A stretch of 64,000 nt of DNA from Halisarca cf. caerulea. Its lineage: Eukaryota; Porifera; Demospongiae; Chondrillida; Halisarcidae. Position 1 is the first letter of the stretch. Each line of letters starts with the position of its first letter. The DNA lies in NCBI GenBank assembly GCA_963170055.1, contig CAUJGJ010000214.1, forward strand, positions 1 to 64,000, in the 5' to 3' direction. The position numbers and the translations under genes were made by a program. The notes under the pieces are model-generated. The model was not told the DNA's origin and ran no database searches. It worked only from the letters and a program-made list of their open reading frames with translations. This document shows positions 11,834 through 24,339 of the stretch, one piece after another.

Positions 11834-12730
11834 GTATTATATGTCTTGATGATATATATAATAATTGTATTATCAACTGTTTGTTATATATATTGTATTC
11901 TCTCTAAGAATTTGTCACACCTTTTAAGTTACACACAATTTTTCATAATTTCATACAAATTAGAATAGGAATGGCATATGTTGCTATTAACAGTTATGGC
12001 ATATGTTGTTTTTAATATATAGAATTTGCGACAAATCTTTAGAGAGACGATGTAGGCTTAGAATGATATCTGTTGTTGGGTAGTATTGAAAATAGTAGCT
12101 TGAGAACTAAAGGTATTGACTGCCGTTTGAGCCTTCCGCGTTGATCAAGACATTACGACACCTGTAGTCAATGATGAATTTGTTTGTGAAAGAAAAAAGG
12201 CAATGATCGCAATAACTATATATGCTGTATCTGTTGTAGGAAACCAGACTGAGTGTGCAATTCCACGATCCCCGTCTTCTGCAAAATAAATGGTGAATTG
12301 ATAAAAATGAAAATGATAAATACAGGTGAGGGTAGAAAAGAGGCCTTAAGCACGGCCGGTCAAATTTCGTTTTTTTCCTTCAAATGCATTATTTTGCATC
12401 CTAACTTCACATTTGTTTACTTTAAATTGCTGATTTGAATTACTTTTGGAGTATTTGGAGAGCAGAAAGTCAGACAAGTTGAAGAATGACTGCCGCGTAT
12501 ACCATAGCGATTGTCAGTAAAATTCAGTATACTCAACATGAAAAATAGCCGCCTCAGAAAGGATGGCCATGGGCAAAAGTTTGCTATTGTATCCTTAGCT
12601 TCATTTAAACTAGATGTGAAACAATTGCAGATGATTCGGAAAGAGAATGGCTAGAGGTATTGAAGATGCGACTGACACTAAGGCTTTCTATACGTCAAAA
12701 GTGGTCACACAGGGCTGACCTCTTCTGTGA

Positions 12731-12850
12731 ATGTGTTTTGAATGTTCTAGAGCTGTGGTAAAAGAGACCCTTCATCAACATCTGCCTAAATGTCATTTCC
12801 GTCTGAGAAAGTCTGTCCATGGTTTAAAAAGTGGTTTAGAGCATTGCATG
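12731..12850 (+). pseudogene. Possible TRAF-type zinc-finger fragment
   Basis: A short frame reads CFECSRAVVKETLHQHLPKC, with Cys and His spacing like a TRAF-type zinc finger (C-x2-C, then H, then C). It has no clear exon borders and no other parts of a TRAF gene next to it. It could be a decayed gene fragment or chance. The RING-like remnant at 15645-15890 makes a shared origin conceivable. Confidence 0.3.
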
Positions 12851-13282
12851 CCCTTCGAAAGATTATTCATTCTCGGTGAAAGAAGGCGGGAAAACTTTGA
12901 TTCCTGTGGCAAGTGAATGTACACGAGCTGCGCCTCAAATAGATGCCCAGGTCACTAAGGGTGAAACTAAGCATGTGCAAAGAATTGCGTGGGAAATTTG
13001 AAATGTGAAATCTCAACATTGAGCAAACATGCCTAAGGGCACTTTTCTACTCTTGACTGCCACATATGATAGTATATAACTGTTGTACTTGACAAACAGT
13101 ATAGGCTATGCACTATATAATATTATATTTTAGTGCTGTTCATCTCTTTGGCGGCCTGCCTGACAAAACTTTAGAATTACATCCAGCTGGTGACAAATGA
13201 TTGTAGTTAGTTTGAAAGGACCACAAACAAGAAGTTCATCACTTTTAGAATGGACTTCCCCAACTAATATTCGATGACAACA

Positions 13283-14329
13283 CAGGTATATATGTTATGG
13301 CACTTTTTGTCATAAAACATAGTGGCTGCCTTTTCCGAACTCTTCGAATCGAACACTTTGTTTTAGCTTCCTGAAGGTTTCAAAACCCAAGAAACCATAC
13401 AGATAGCAAACTGAACATTCATACTTTACTTGTGTGTCTTTTAAGCACCAAAAGCATGTTGTACCTGTTGCATGGTGGCTATTTTTCAACCATATCAAAA
13501 TTAGCTAATATGCAAAAAGGTGGAAAGGAAGACCTCTGAGTTTTCATACACAAGTCAATTCACAAGATAGAATATACCCCAAAACTTACATTTTTGGATA
13601 TTATGGGAAGGCGCTGCATTCCACGCCTGTTATGTCAAGAGATTTCTTCTCCAACAGAACGGTTGTAGTAACAAAAGGCGGTGCATAAACTGAATGGTAT
13701 AACCAACAATCTTCCCATATCCATATCCAAGATTGTAAGTTCGAATTCGGCCCTTTAGGGATAACCTGACGAAGTTTCAAGCATATAGGTAGGGGTTTAG
13801 TTCTCCACCTTTTTTTTGCCATAACTCTTCTATGCACAGGAGTGCTTCTTTCGCCCTTGGTCATGTGGACATCACATGTTCTCGGTGTTGCGGAGGCTAA
13901 TTTATACGCTGCAATTACGATCATAACTTTAGAGGTATAGGCTGGGGATTTGGAAGCTCGAATACTTGCAGATCTGCAATTCGCACTCTATTACCATCCA
14001 TTTGCTAAATTGACAAGTCAGTATCTTTTCTGTTGCTGATAAAACCATTGAAATCTTGAAAACCATCAAGGTAGTCTAATTAGTACAGTGAAACCTGTGT
14101 ATAACGACCACTCAAGGGACCAAGTAATCATGGTCTTTGTAGACAGGTGGTCCTTATGTAGAGGTGCAATAATGTTGCTCTAGTGGTTTCTGGACCAGTC
14201 TACAGTGGTCTCTATAGACAGGTGGTCTTTATGACAGGTTTCATTGTATTGGGCGTTACGATTTAATCGCATACCTGTAAAAACCACCAAATGCTCTTTG
14301 CAACCACGAATCTACCATAACTTACCTGC
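13283..14329. mobile_element. Family C DNA transposon, about 1.05 kb
   Basis: The left end CAGGTATATATGTTATGGC and right end CCATAACTTACCTG are inverted. Near the left end lies a decayed form of the family sequence AAAACAAAATGGCTGCC. The interior is shared with copies at 20552-21306, 30075-30950, 36440-40165 and 43687-45225. No transposase frame, so non-autonomous. A TA-flanked MITE (14084-14248) is nested inside. Confidence 0.8.
14084..14248. mobile_element. 165-bp mariner-like MITE (TA flanked)
   Basis: Begins TACAGTGAAACCTGTGTA and ends with the near inverse GACAGGTTTCATTGTA. The interior has GGTGGTC/GACCAC repeats facing each other. TA at both ends fits the Tc1/mariner target duplication. 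Nested in a family C element. Confidence 0.75.
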
Positions 14330-14465
14330 AAAATTTTAGTAGTGACAAATTTGTAGAGAGAATATGATATTGTAGTTCCTAATGCTGGACAGCATGCAAG
14401 CATGTACATAGTCTAAGTATTTTTATTAATAACATTTGTTTTAATAATTATTTCTGTACTTTAAG

Positions 14466-14507
14466 GGTGAGAAGGCTTCAGCGGATGAAGTAAATGAAGA
14501 ATTAGGA
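14466..14507 (+). CDS. Kinase/coiled-coil gene, exon 5
   Basis: 14 codons (GEKASADEVNEELG), phase 0, acceptor TACTTTAAG, donor GGA/GTATGT. Two heptads, charged. Confidence 0.65.
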
Positions 14508-14632
14508 GTATGTATACATGGACAATGTACCAATCTTAATTATTAATTTTATTGAACTATTGAAGTGTAGCTGCATATGAATAGCTAGCATATTCCAATC
14601 ACTTGTGGTAATGCTCATGCTACTCTTTGTAG

Positions 14633-14725
14633 AAAGACAACATGCATCTGAATAGCGAATTAAAGAAAATTAGAGAGGAAAACCTAGTACTTACTACCAA
14701 GCTTGACTCACTACAGTTACAGCAA
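14633..14725 (+). CDS. Kinase/coiled-coil gene, exon 6
   Basis: 31 codons, phase 0, acceptor CTCTTTGTAG, donor CAA/GTAAGT. It reads KDNMHLNSELKKIREENLVL.., with regular Leu/Ile spacing and many Lys/Glu, typical of a coiled coil. Only 125 bases of intron separate it from exon 5. Confidence 0.85.
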
Positions 14726-15644
14726 GTAAGTTATACCTAGCGATAAACATACAGTATACATGCCTGAAGCATGGTCAAGATTTTGTTTTTTTTTCTGTAT
14801 GTGACATGTGCAGCGAAAAGGTACCCTGTCTACAGTAAACATTGCAAGAAAGGCAAACCCACGAAGAAATTAAAATTTTGTCGAAATTCTTTTTATTATA
14901 GATATCAAGTTTTTACCTTTCGAAGTATGTCTCTGGAGATTTCAGATCTATTAGCCCTGTAGTTTGTTAGTTTCAAAGACCTCTAATTTGTGCTTCATGA
15001 TCGCGGCCATTTTCTAATGTCAAATTCGGGAGTAATGTCCATGTCCAGATATATGTGACATGCCAGCCATCTACATGGCAGGCATGTCATAATATACTTG
15101 GTCAACCCCTTTGTCAATGAGTAAAATTTTGTGTGTAGATAGTATTATTATGTATATACTCATTTTGTGACATGTAGTCACTGCACGTTTTTGTTATACT
15201 ATTTCTTTTGTAAGTGTCTTAGCATGATTTAAATTTATATCATGTATTATACTGGACAAACTTCATGCAATTTGATTATTGTATCACTATATACTACTTG
15301 TACAACAGCTATACAGTGCTTTGTTACTATAATGAATTTTGCCACTATCTGGCATGATTGTAACTTGCCCAGAATATAGGCCTGAATTTGAAAATTTTCT
15401 TGTGGGGCGATGCCCTCGAACCCCCTTACAGATCCTCTTATTTTGGGTTAGCAGCCCCCTTTATAAATTCCTGGATCCGCTGCAGGCCTGTATATACATG
15501 TCCTAGCTCATTTGTTATAATAATGTATTTCTGAGTCAGTTTGCATAGTGAATGATACAATAATATTATAAATAGAAGAGTTGCTTGGTTCCAATATATT
15601 AAATCTTAGTCAATGACATGTATACACATATTTTTGTTATTCAG

Positions 15645-15890
15645 GCTGTTATATACGAGTGCTGCATGTGCCTGGGTCCAGTCATGTTTTTTGTCATGTG
15701 CCATTGCTCTAACTGTTACATGCATACTGGCATTTAACCCAACTCTTGTGATTGGTGCTACATTAATAAGAGTGCAGACCTGATTCAGAAACAGTTCATT
15801 GACAACTGTGAGCCAGTGGCATGTTGTGTATGTTGAATTTGTCCGTTCTGAACAAAGTATAAGAACTTAAAGTTCACTTTATGAGGGCTG
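15645..15890 (+). pseudogene. Decayed RING-finger-like gene fragment
   Basis: After a good acceptor (TTGTTATTCAG) one frame reads YECCMCLGPVMFFVMCHCSN, then CY, HTG, stop, PNSCDWC, then DLIQKQFIDN, CC, stop, ICPF, stop, KYKNLKFTL. The paired Cys and Cys/His spacing resembles a RING finger followed by a TRAF-like zinc finger. The four in-frame stops are TAA or TGA, and each would be CAA or CGA before one C-to-T change. Family recognition is by motif spacing only. It lies in intron 6 on the same strand as the host gene. Confidence 0.5.
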
Positions 15891-17215
15891 AATTGACTGA
15901 TCTCTGGTTTTAAACAGAATATTAGATAAATATGAAAGAAGATGGAAATGTTAATGTAATATTATAGTATTACGTTACTGTTGTGAGTTACTGTATTAAT
16001 TTTACTGTATTTGATAAGGGCCGGGTTCGTTTTTGCTCTTAAGCGGTAAGATGTCCCCGTTCCTTGGGTTTGTATTCAGTTAAGCTTATTTGTCCTGTTG
16101 GTGCGTTGGTGCGTTATTATCATGGCCGTAGGAGTAGGTTTGGTTGGTCAGGTTTTCACCAGACCAATATTTCAGCCAAACCAAGTATTTTATTTTTAGG
16201 AAACAAACTTTTTAGCAGACTCAGAATACACATAACCCAAGCAGCTATGATGATCTATCATTACAGCTTAAATTACCTTAATATACCAGTATTGGAGGAT
16301 TTTTAAACAGTCTGCTTATCCATGATCATTTACTAGATGATTCCGTCGATTTCACGAGAAATATGTCCACTTGGACACCATTTTTACATGTATCAACGTG
16401 TGTCAGTACTTCGTTCGTGAAGTGCTATTCTTCCGTGCGGCCATGCTGGAAAATCATTGCTGAATTGTTGGATAACCTGCTACCTGTCCCTCCACATCAA
16501 CCAGATACGTTTCCATTCTCAAAGATGGCTTTTGGGTAGAATAAGCCAGCGGAGAAGCCCTTTCTACCAAATATTAGTTTAAGTATTGATTTGAACTGTT
16601 TTGTTGTAAATTACACAGAGCATTTATATCAGCCCACAGCTGCTTGGGATTTGGGGCATGCACGTACCAAATTTATAAACAACGTCAACACAAATTGTAA
16701 ACTCTATCACACAAATGAGGACGTCACTGAAGGTGCCCCATGTAAGCAGATACCGATATTGGTGATGTCACAGCCCCGCATCACGATACGTCATCAAACA
16801 TGGCTGTTTTTTAATAGGCAAACAGAAATCAGCTTTTCCGGAGGAGAAAATGCCCTACAATTTTCCTGTTTGTTTCACTTTTCGATTTAATGTAGTCTTG
16901 GCTATAGGATTTTGCTTGTTGAATAATGCTATAAGAAGGTAAGCGAAAATAAATACTGTATTTGTCAGGTTTCCATTTTTTGCCGATTTGGGCACCAAGA
17001 AAGTGTTTTTTTTTTTCCAAATTAATGGTTTTAACTAGGTTATAGTAGTGAACAACCAGCAAATTCATATAGTTCAGATATTTTGCTAGCGACTGAAGTA
17101 AATTTTGTGAAGCTACAGTGTCATCTCCTCCTCCGGAAATGGCAATTCCTGTCTTTTAACGAAAGTTTATGGCTCCTTTGCTGTTGCCTCAAACTTCTCT
17201 GTTTCGTACTTTTTC

Positions 17216-17262
17216 TTCTTCAGGTGTTCCTACAAATGACATTTGTAGGAACACCTGAAGAA
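17216..17262. repeat. Perfect 22-bp hairpin with 3-base loop
   Basis: Arms 17216-17237 and 17241-17262 are exact reverse complements (core CAGGTGTTCCTACAAAT) around GAC. Such perfection points to a recent origin or to selection. It is in an intron and could form in the transcript. Confidence 0.9.
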
Positions 17263-17659
17263 ACCTACTAAATTTTATAAAGTGTATAAGTTTATCCGTA
17301 TTGGAGGCATAATATGCTATGAAATTTGGTCAAGTTTCGCGATGGCCATTTTACCGTTATATCTGAGGGCTGAAATAAATACCCTGTGTATTATTGCTTT
17401 ATATTTATTGGTTGCAATGCAAGTTCAATAGTGTTATTATGCACTTCCATATAATAATGGTATAAACTGAAGCATGACTGATCCAAGCGTAGTATGTAGT
17501 GATTGGCTCAAATTGACCGGACCAATCATTAGGGTGCTCCTACGGCCATGATTATGATTATATAGAATGCAGGTGGGCTTACCATAATGGACATGAGAAA
17601 GTTTTCAGGTTTAAATATTAAAAGCCTTGCTCGTTTAATGGCTGGGTCAAAAGTGCCAC

Positions 17660-18310
17660 CAGGTGAGTTATGTCCGATTTTGGACATAAAACAAAATGGC
17701 TGGCTTTTCGAAGGCACTAAAATCAACCCCCAGTTTTTGCTTTCTGTATTGAGTAATATTGACATGACCCTACTATTCTACATTACAAACATATGGACGT
17801 GATGTTGGTGTTCTCTTTAAGACAATCTACAAGACAAACGTCCCACTACACGCAATTTCTTTGGCTACTGTCGAAAAGACAAAAAAGCAAAATCGCGGTG
17901 GTAAAATCTCAGCTTCTGAACATGCCAGTAGGTTCAAACGACAAAACACGGGACATAACTTGAACAGTAGAAGGTACAAAGCTCCAGTAATCTTTCACCA
18001 CAGTTTGGACTATTGGAAACCCGATGGCACGATTGCCGTTGCTTCAAGTTGAGATTTTTACCACAGCGATTTTGAAAGAAAATTTCCACTCGAGCATCTC
18101 TCTTCTTTAGACTACAGTCACATGCTGTCACATGTTCTACGAAAGAGTCCGAACATCTTTCTCGCATACGTCCAGTTTGCACATGATGTCATCACGAAAA
18201 TCTCACTATCTGCGCGTGACAAACCCATGCGGTTAGTGATGTAATGAAATTCATTGAGTGAAACAGTATAATGTTACACTTATGGCTGGATTCGGACATA
18301 ACACACCTGC
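17660..18310. mobile_element. Family C-like element, 650 bp
   Basis: Left end CAGGTGAGTTATGTCCG then ACAAAATGGCTGGC. Right end TTCGGACATAACACACCTGCG. Same terminus type as the CGCAGGTAAGTTATG family, with no coding capacity. Confidence 0.75.
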
Positions 18311-19976
18311 GTAGGAAAGAAATAAAAGCCCGAGCTATCATTCGGTCAAATATGGTACTCAATTATAGTAGCTGTGGCTACTATTAACTTCAGCCTTATG
18401 TACCGCCGCCTACTATTTGAGGGTGCTGCATTCAAGGACATTTCATACTGTTTTCATTATAATATTATGTAGATGTGAATAATTTCTCATGAGCAAGTAA
18501 ATACTATGGCCAGCAGTATATATAGTTCCCTTCAGGTATCAGTGGATTTTCTGTTTAATCCTTCATTGTGGGACTTGAATACTTGTTGAAAACACATAAC
18601 TATAAATGAGCCACTATATAGTTGTTCAACTTATGGTTGTGAGAGATAAGCGAATTTTAGTTTGTTTTGTTCAAATTGTATAATAATTATGCAGACTATA
18701 TGCATGTGGTTATGAGTGTACATGTTGGAAATTTGAGAGCTAGTTGTGGTACATATTACAATGAATTTATAACTAATAGTAAATAGTACAAAAAGAAAAT
18801 TTGGGTTATGCCGGGATTTTGCGATGATATGTGGAATTATGCAAAGTTTTACAATGAATTGGTTTCCAAAAATGTGTTTGTTGGCCAAATCGAAAAGTTA
18901 CCAGGTCTTACTTGTTCCATTGCTTCCAACTGTACTTATTTTGTGCCTTCTATAGAGTAATCCTTCAAAAACATGTCAAAAATCAAGAAGAAATATTATA
19001 GTTTGTTTGAACTTGCACCCAAGATTCCTTGCTAGCTTTCCTCAAGCTTTAGTGCTATCTGTTTAATAACTGTTATTGAACAAACTGTGGATAGCGCTAC
19101 TTGGGATAGTTTATGTATGGAAAGTAAGCTTTTTGAACCATGTCTTTTTCACCCGTCGTGAAAACTTTTATATACCTTGAATTTTTATCTACTTCAAGTC
19201 AGTATGTGGAAATGTCTTTTAGTTACGTATCTTAATGTAATTCATGCAAAATTTGCTTCAAGAATGATTATAAAAGAAGGAGCCACCATATAGTGGCCCA
19301 TCCACAATAATTGTGTTTTCACCATTTGTCCCACATTACGGATTCATTTGGTTATGCACAGGCCACTATAATAATTGATAACATGCAGTGGCCTGTCGAC
19401 AATGAAGGGTTAAGAACAAGATAGTATTGAAGGTGATTCAGGCAAAAGATGGATGTATTGGAAGCAATATTAGTATAGTTGGTCACTTAGCTGCCAAAAA
19501 ATAAGAGAATTTCCAGGTGTGACATGTCCCACATGTGAAGTGCTAACAAAATGGCCACCCTAAAGTCTGCTAAAATCAACCCCCCATTTTCCTTCCATTT
19601 TGTAAGCCTAGGTTGAAACCTTTAAGAAGGATGCCAAACGTAATAGAAACTACTAAATGCTATATATTTCTGGTATTAAGTCTTCGTAAAGCTAGGAAAG
19701 TAATAGTTGATTTGGACCTATAAAAAGTTTTCAGTGCAAAAGGCGGTCATGCGAACGATCCTAGAAAGGAGCCATACTGAGTCAGTATACGAACATAAAT
19801 GTCTTTAAGTTATTTTTTTAACATTGGATACTTTTGATAATCCTCTTTAAGATGTCCATCAAAATGTTGCTTTCGGCACAAAATGAAGTCACAATCCTGT
19901 GAACATGTTGGGAATGGAGTGTTCGATCAAAGTATATCCCATGGTAAAAAGTTACCTTTGTCACTGGTGATCTCTC

Positions 19977-21466
19977 GCATGTGACACATGTCCAGATTGT
20001 TATGATAAGGCTCACTGGAGTGCATAGCGATAAAATTTAATGTTAGCCACGTGAATTTGTTATTTATCACACGGTTTGCCTGTGATTCAGTCCTTATTTG
20101 TCAACCTGGCCGTCAAGATTGCATCACAAAACATCACAGGGGCATAATTATCACATAATATTCTCGTGATTGAGCTTCTTGATCGCCTTCTTGTTGGAGT
20201 TGTCACAAAAACGTCGGTGGGCGGTGGGAAAGAGCTTTTCAAAGGACAAAATCTCACTTAATAGTGAGTTTTCGATAAAATCTAGCGATTCCATGTTGCG
20301 GGAGTTGAAACTTGAAGGTTGGACGAAATTCAGACTTTCAGTAGTTTTGCTCTTGCAGTCTTTTATAAATTGCTCACGAATGGCCAAGACTTTTCACTCC
20401 CGCAACATACAATCACTAGATAATCCAGTTTACTATGGTACTTTTAGGTTTGCTGTTCGCCGTTGAGCTTTTCCCAGTGCCCACCGGCGTTTTTGTTCTC
20501 TTCGTATACATTGTCTTTCAGGTATTGTAAATTGCTCAAAATTATAAAGAACACATGTATGTTATGGCACTTTTCGCCAAAAAACAAAATGGCTGCCGCT
20601 TTCGAAAGACTTGTATAAAATGCCTTGTTTTCTCTTCCTGAAGGTGGAAAGACTCAAGAAAGCATCTAGATAGTATTTCGAACATTCCTAGTTTGTGCAT
20701 AAGTAATTTAAAGAGCCAAAAACATATCGTACATGTTGTACAAGGTCGATTTTCAACCATACCAAAATAAGGAAAAAACACAAAAGGCGCGGGTCTAGAC
20801 ATCTGAATTTAAACGCGTAAGTCAATTCAGAAGACAGAACATGTCCAAATCTTACTATTCTGATTTGGGGAAAACGCTGCTCCATTTCACGGCTGTTATG
20901 TGCCGATCAAAAAGAACAGCTATAGCAACAAGTGGCTGTGCATAAACTGAAGGGATGGACCGACAATCTTCCCCAAATCAGAATTTGAAGTTCAGTCCTT
21001 CAGGGATATTCTGACAAAGTTTTAAGTATCTACGTAGAGATCTAGACCCGCGCCTTTTTCGCCATAAAATCCTAGTGGACTGCTTGAAGGAGTGCTTCTT
21101 TAGGTTTTTGTCACATGATATCACATGTCCACAGAGGCAAACTCTTCAAATACTCGCGTGTTTCAGCCTATATTGACGTATAATAGTCGCTGCGGTCAAA
21201 TGGCCAAACCGTGATAAACTGTCTGAGGCGCAATAATCTAATCGCATACCTTGTCAAACCACAAAACGCCCCTTTTTAGTCTCAATTCTGCCATAACATA
21301 CCTGCGAACCTTAAAACGCTTACAAATATTAACAAAAACATAATATGGTTCATGTTCAAATAACTTAAAAGGCTAAATCGTTCATCATCAGCAGAAAAAA
21401 AAGATACAAAGCTAGGTAAGTAGATCACGCCATTTTGGCCCTAATAATTGGACATGTACCACATGC
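19977..21466. mobile_element. Family E DNA element, interrupted by a family C element
   Basis: Left end GCATGTGACACATGTCC, right end GGACATGTACCACATGC. A second copy lies at 38169-39772. The two share sequence such as GTGGGCGGTGGGAAAGAGC. A 755-bp family C element (20552-21306) splits this copy. The other copy is continuous at the same place (TATAAAGAATGTTAAAATGC), which gives the empty site. Confidence 0.8.
20552..21306. mobile_element. Family C element nested in family E
   Basis: Left CACATGTATGTTATGGC, then CAAAATGGCTGCC. Right TGCCATAACATACCTGCG. The interior is shared with the other family C copies. Confidence 0.8.
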
Positions 21467-21912
21467 GCTATTTTGAAATATGGCTTTGCTAAACAGTCGT
21501 TTTCATGACTGCCTTTTTGGAAGAAATTCAGCCCTTGGTGAACACTCCTTAACCATGTCACACAAGTTTGTCAGAGGGAAATTATGACATCAGCATAAAT
21601 GGATACTCAAAGAGGATTTCAGGCGCGTGTAATAGATTGTGTAACATTTGAAACTGTTTCGTTCTTCTTTCGTTGCTGCTTGGTGTTTCTATAGCAATCA
21701 CTAAAACTCTTCGATCAGCCTATTCGGCTCAAGCCAAGGGTGGATGCAGAGATTTGTAAAGGTGGGTGCACCAGTGATTGGAGCCTGTTGTAACAGGACC
21801 GCTGTGCACAGCAAAATATGATGTCACAACAAACTGGCTCCTACAACTCACGAATTTTAGAATAGGGTTTCTTTATGACTTTTAGAGGACAATTTTAATT
21901 TTAGCCCTAATA

Positions 21913-23316
21913 TTAAAGGGGAACTAAACCCCAAAAACAAGTTGCTCTCAAAATGTGGGGGCATGCTTGAAAGTAACTCAGGTGTTGGTCATTCTTGCAT
22001 ATGTCGCTTAGTTTGGGAGTTATTTGAGCTCAAAGACCCAAAAGCAGCCATGTGACATCACATTTTCGAACACCATGTTTTTTCCGTGATGTCGATGAAG
22101 TGATGTAGTTGGTAGCGACCTACCATAGACAAAGTATGGCGTTCACCTGATATCACGCCGTCTTTGCTTTTTGCCCGCAGCAAAAAGGCAGAGATGAATT
22201 ATTTCCATGAGTTACCCTCCATCATCTCACTGTAAAGGTTTTAAGGCGATTTGAGGAGCAATTAGCTTCTCTGAAACTCAAAAACCCACCCCTCGATGAC
22301 TTAAACGAACCACTTTGTTTTCGTTTTGCTTCTTTGTGAAAGGAACCTTGCAAATGAGTTATTATGAAGGTAGCCAATTGACTGCTGCAGCTACACTGAT
22401 AAGTTTATCTCCTCTTTGCCGCTTTAAGTGTTGAACGATATAACTACAAGAAGAGAACAGTATAGCAACCAAACTTCAAGTGGGTGGTAAGTGACAGAAT
22501 TAATTGGAACCATTGAATCATTGTTGCTTGTCAATGCCACAGCTTCAAACATTTTTCAGAGGCAATATCTTCTCCCCTTCCTCTAGGATCTGTGCTTAAA
22601 TCTACACCAATAGTTGATCGACCGGAATGAAAAATATCCTGCACGTATTAGATATAAATGTTTGACTGTATGAGCTGGATAGCTCTATTAAGAACACTGC
22701 ATGCTTCTTCTACTGTGTAGACAGTTGTTTGCAGCCAAATTTAGTGTCATTTGGCAAAAGTATTGTTGTGACTACTACGAGCTGAACGCTCTCTTTATCC
22801 ATGTCTACCAAGCTGCACTCAGTACAGTACAATCAAAAACAACTATTTTTAGTAAATCATGGTCTTTCAGAATGGCAAAAACCATGTTTGTCTTAAATCG
22901 GCAACGTTTGGATGATATTATAGTTAGCACAGGTTTTATTTCACGGCATATTTCAGCACACATCACCGTACATTCATATTTCCTCTTCAAAGGACGACAC
23001 TAAGCTATTCGTCTTAAATTCTGCCAAAAACAGCTCCTTCGTGCAATTCTCCATTGTTGAATAGCCGTTCCAACTGCACGGTACAGCAGGATGTACGCCA
23101 TACAAACGGCCAGCAAAATCCTACCAACTATACGTTTTTTTGACATCATGACCGCAAAAAACACGGTGTTCAGGAGGCTTGACTTTATGATCGCCGTACA
23201 ACTTGAATGTTGAACGCAAGCAAACCTTGATACCATTTTCAAGCGTTTAAAAGTATCTATTATCTATTTTTGCCCTAAAACAGGTATCAAATTTTTTAGG
23301 TTCAGTTCCCCTTTAA
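21913..23316. mobile_element. TTAA-flanked element, 1.4 kb
   Basis: TTAA at both ends, with terminal inverted repeats AAGGGGAACTAAACCCC and its near inverse GGTTCAGTTCCCCTT. TTAA target use is typical of piggyBac and a few other superfamilies. Interior frames are short with no transposase motif, so probably non-autonomous. Confidence 0.75.
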
Positions 23317-24339
23317 CCTAATAAACAGCTTTAAAGGACATTTTGATGCTCTAAGACTTCCTTTCTTATTACCATAGGGGTATTTATTTTCGTGTGAGAT
23401 AAATTTTCGCCATATATATTTGCGGTTCATTCCCATTCTGCGGAAATTTGTACTCGCAAATTTTCGAAGAAATATTTGGCTCCAATGTCTTTCTGTTCTT
23501 CTTTTGTTTACGAGTTCCAAAAACTACTGTATTGGCACTATTGCGCTACCTCAAACTGGTCAAGTTCCCGATCCTCCTGGTTGTCCTTATGCTGATATTC
23601 CACCACCGTGGCATTCATCAAGCAAACATCGAAGTCTTGTCGGTAGAGAAACAAGATGCCAGCACGAAGACGCAGATTCGGGGACGTACGGTCAAGTATC
23701 ACAATGAGCTAACTAATGAGCAGCAAGTACAGGATGGCAAGTCGTCTAGCACATTCTTCCACGTGTCCGCTGACACCCTACAGGCGTGTAGCTAGAATGC
23801 TATTGTATGTATTGTAGCGTTGGCCATAACAATTCATATTTTCGCGTGTAAGACAACCTGCGAAATTTAGACTCCTTGGCAATTTTGACATACGGCTTTC
23901 TACAGGATTTTGCGAAAAATGTGTCATGAAAAAATAAATACCTCTATGGTGTTTTATAACTTGAATTTAGAATGATGAAAACATGCTGATGGATTTTTCC
24001 AGTCTGGGCCAATGCACATGCACCCTGTGTACCCCCTGGATCCGCCCCTGCAAGCATCCACTAATTCACTTAGAATATTATGAAATTCATAGTTATGGAG
24101 GAACATGCAAGCACACGACTATATCACACACTTCCCTGTACTAGGTGTTAGTTTTGTATCAAATTCCTCATAAACCGAAAAACTCCCCTTGACTTCCTTC
24201 AAATGGACATGTCACACCTACATTAGCTGAGTTTTATTTGTTTCATGGGGAGACATCAGCTGCAAATTACAGTGAGTGTATGCATAGTTGCCAATTCCTA
24301 AGGGAGGTCTGGAGATTTTGTGCTATATATCATGACATA

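Larger units (their letters stand above)
11834..14465 (+). other. Intron 4 of the kinase/coiled-coil gene
   Basis: 2.6 kb holding a possible zinc-finger gene remnant (12731-12850) and a family C transposon (13283-14329). I see nothing else that can be assigned. Confidence 0.55.

Noticed and set aside
12240..12295. Possible extra exon after CTGTTGTAG (ETRLSVQFHDPRLLQNKW)
   Set aside because: Good acceptor but no phase-0 donor before the TGA, and not coiled-coil-like.
20688..20885. Recurring short frames starting MEQR (also at 30626 and 37727)
   Set aside because: They lie in the same part of family C transposon copies, differ by many changes and have no domain; they are repeat sequence.
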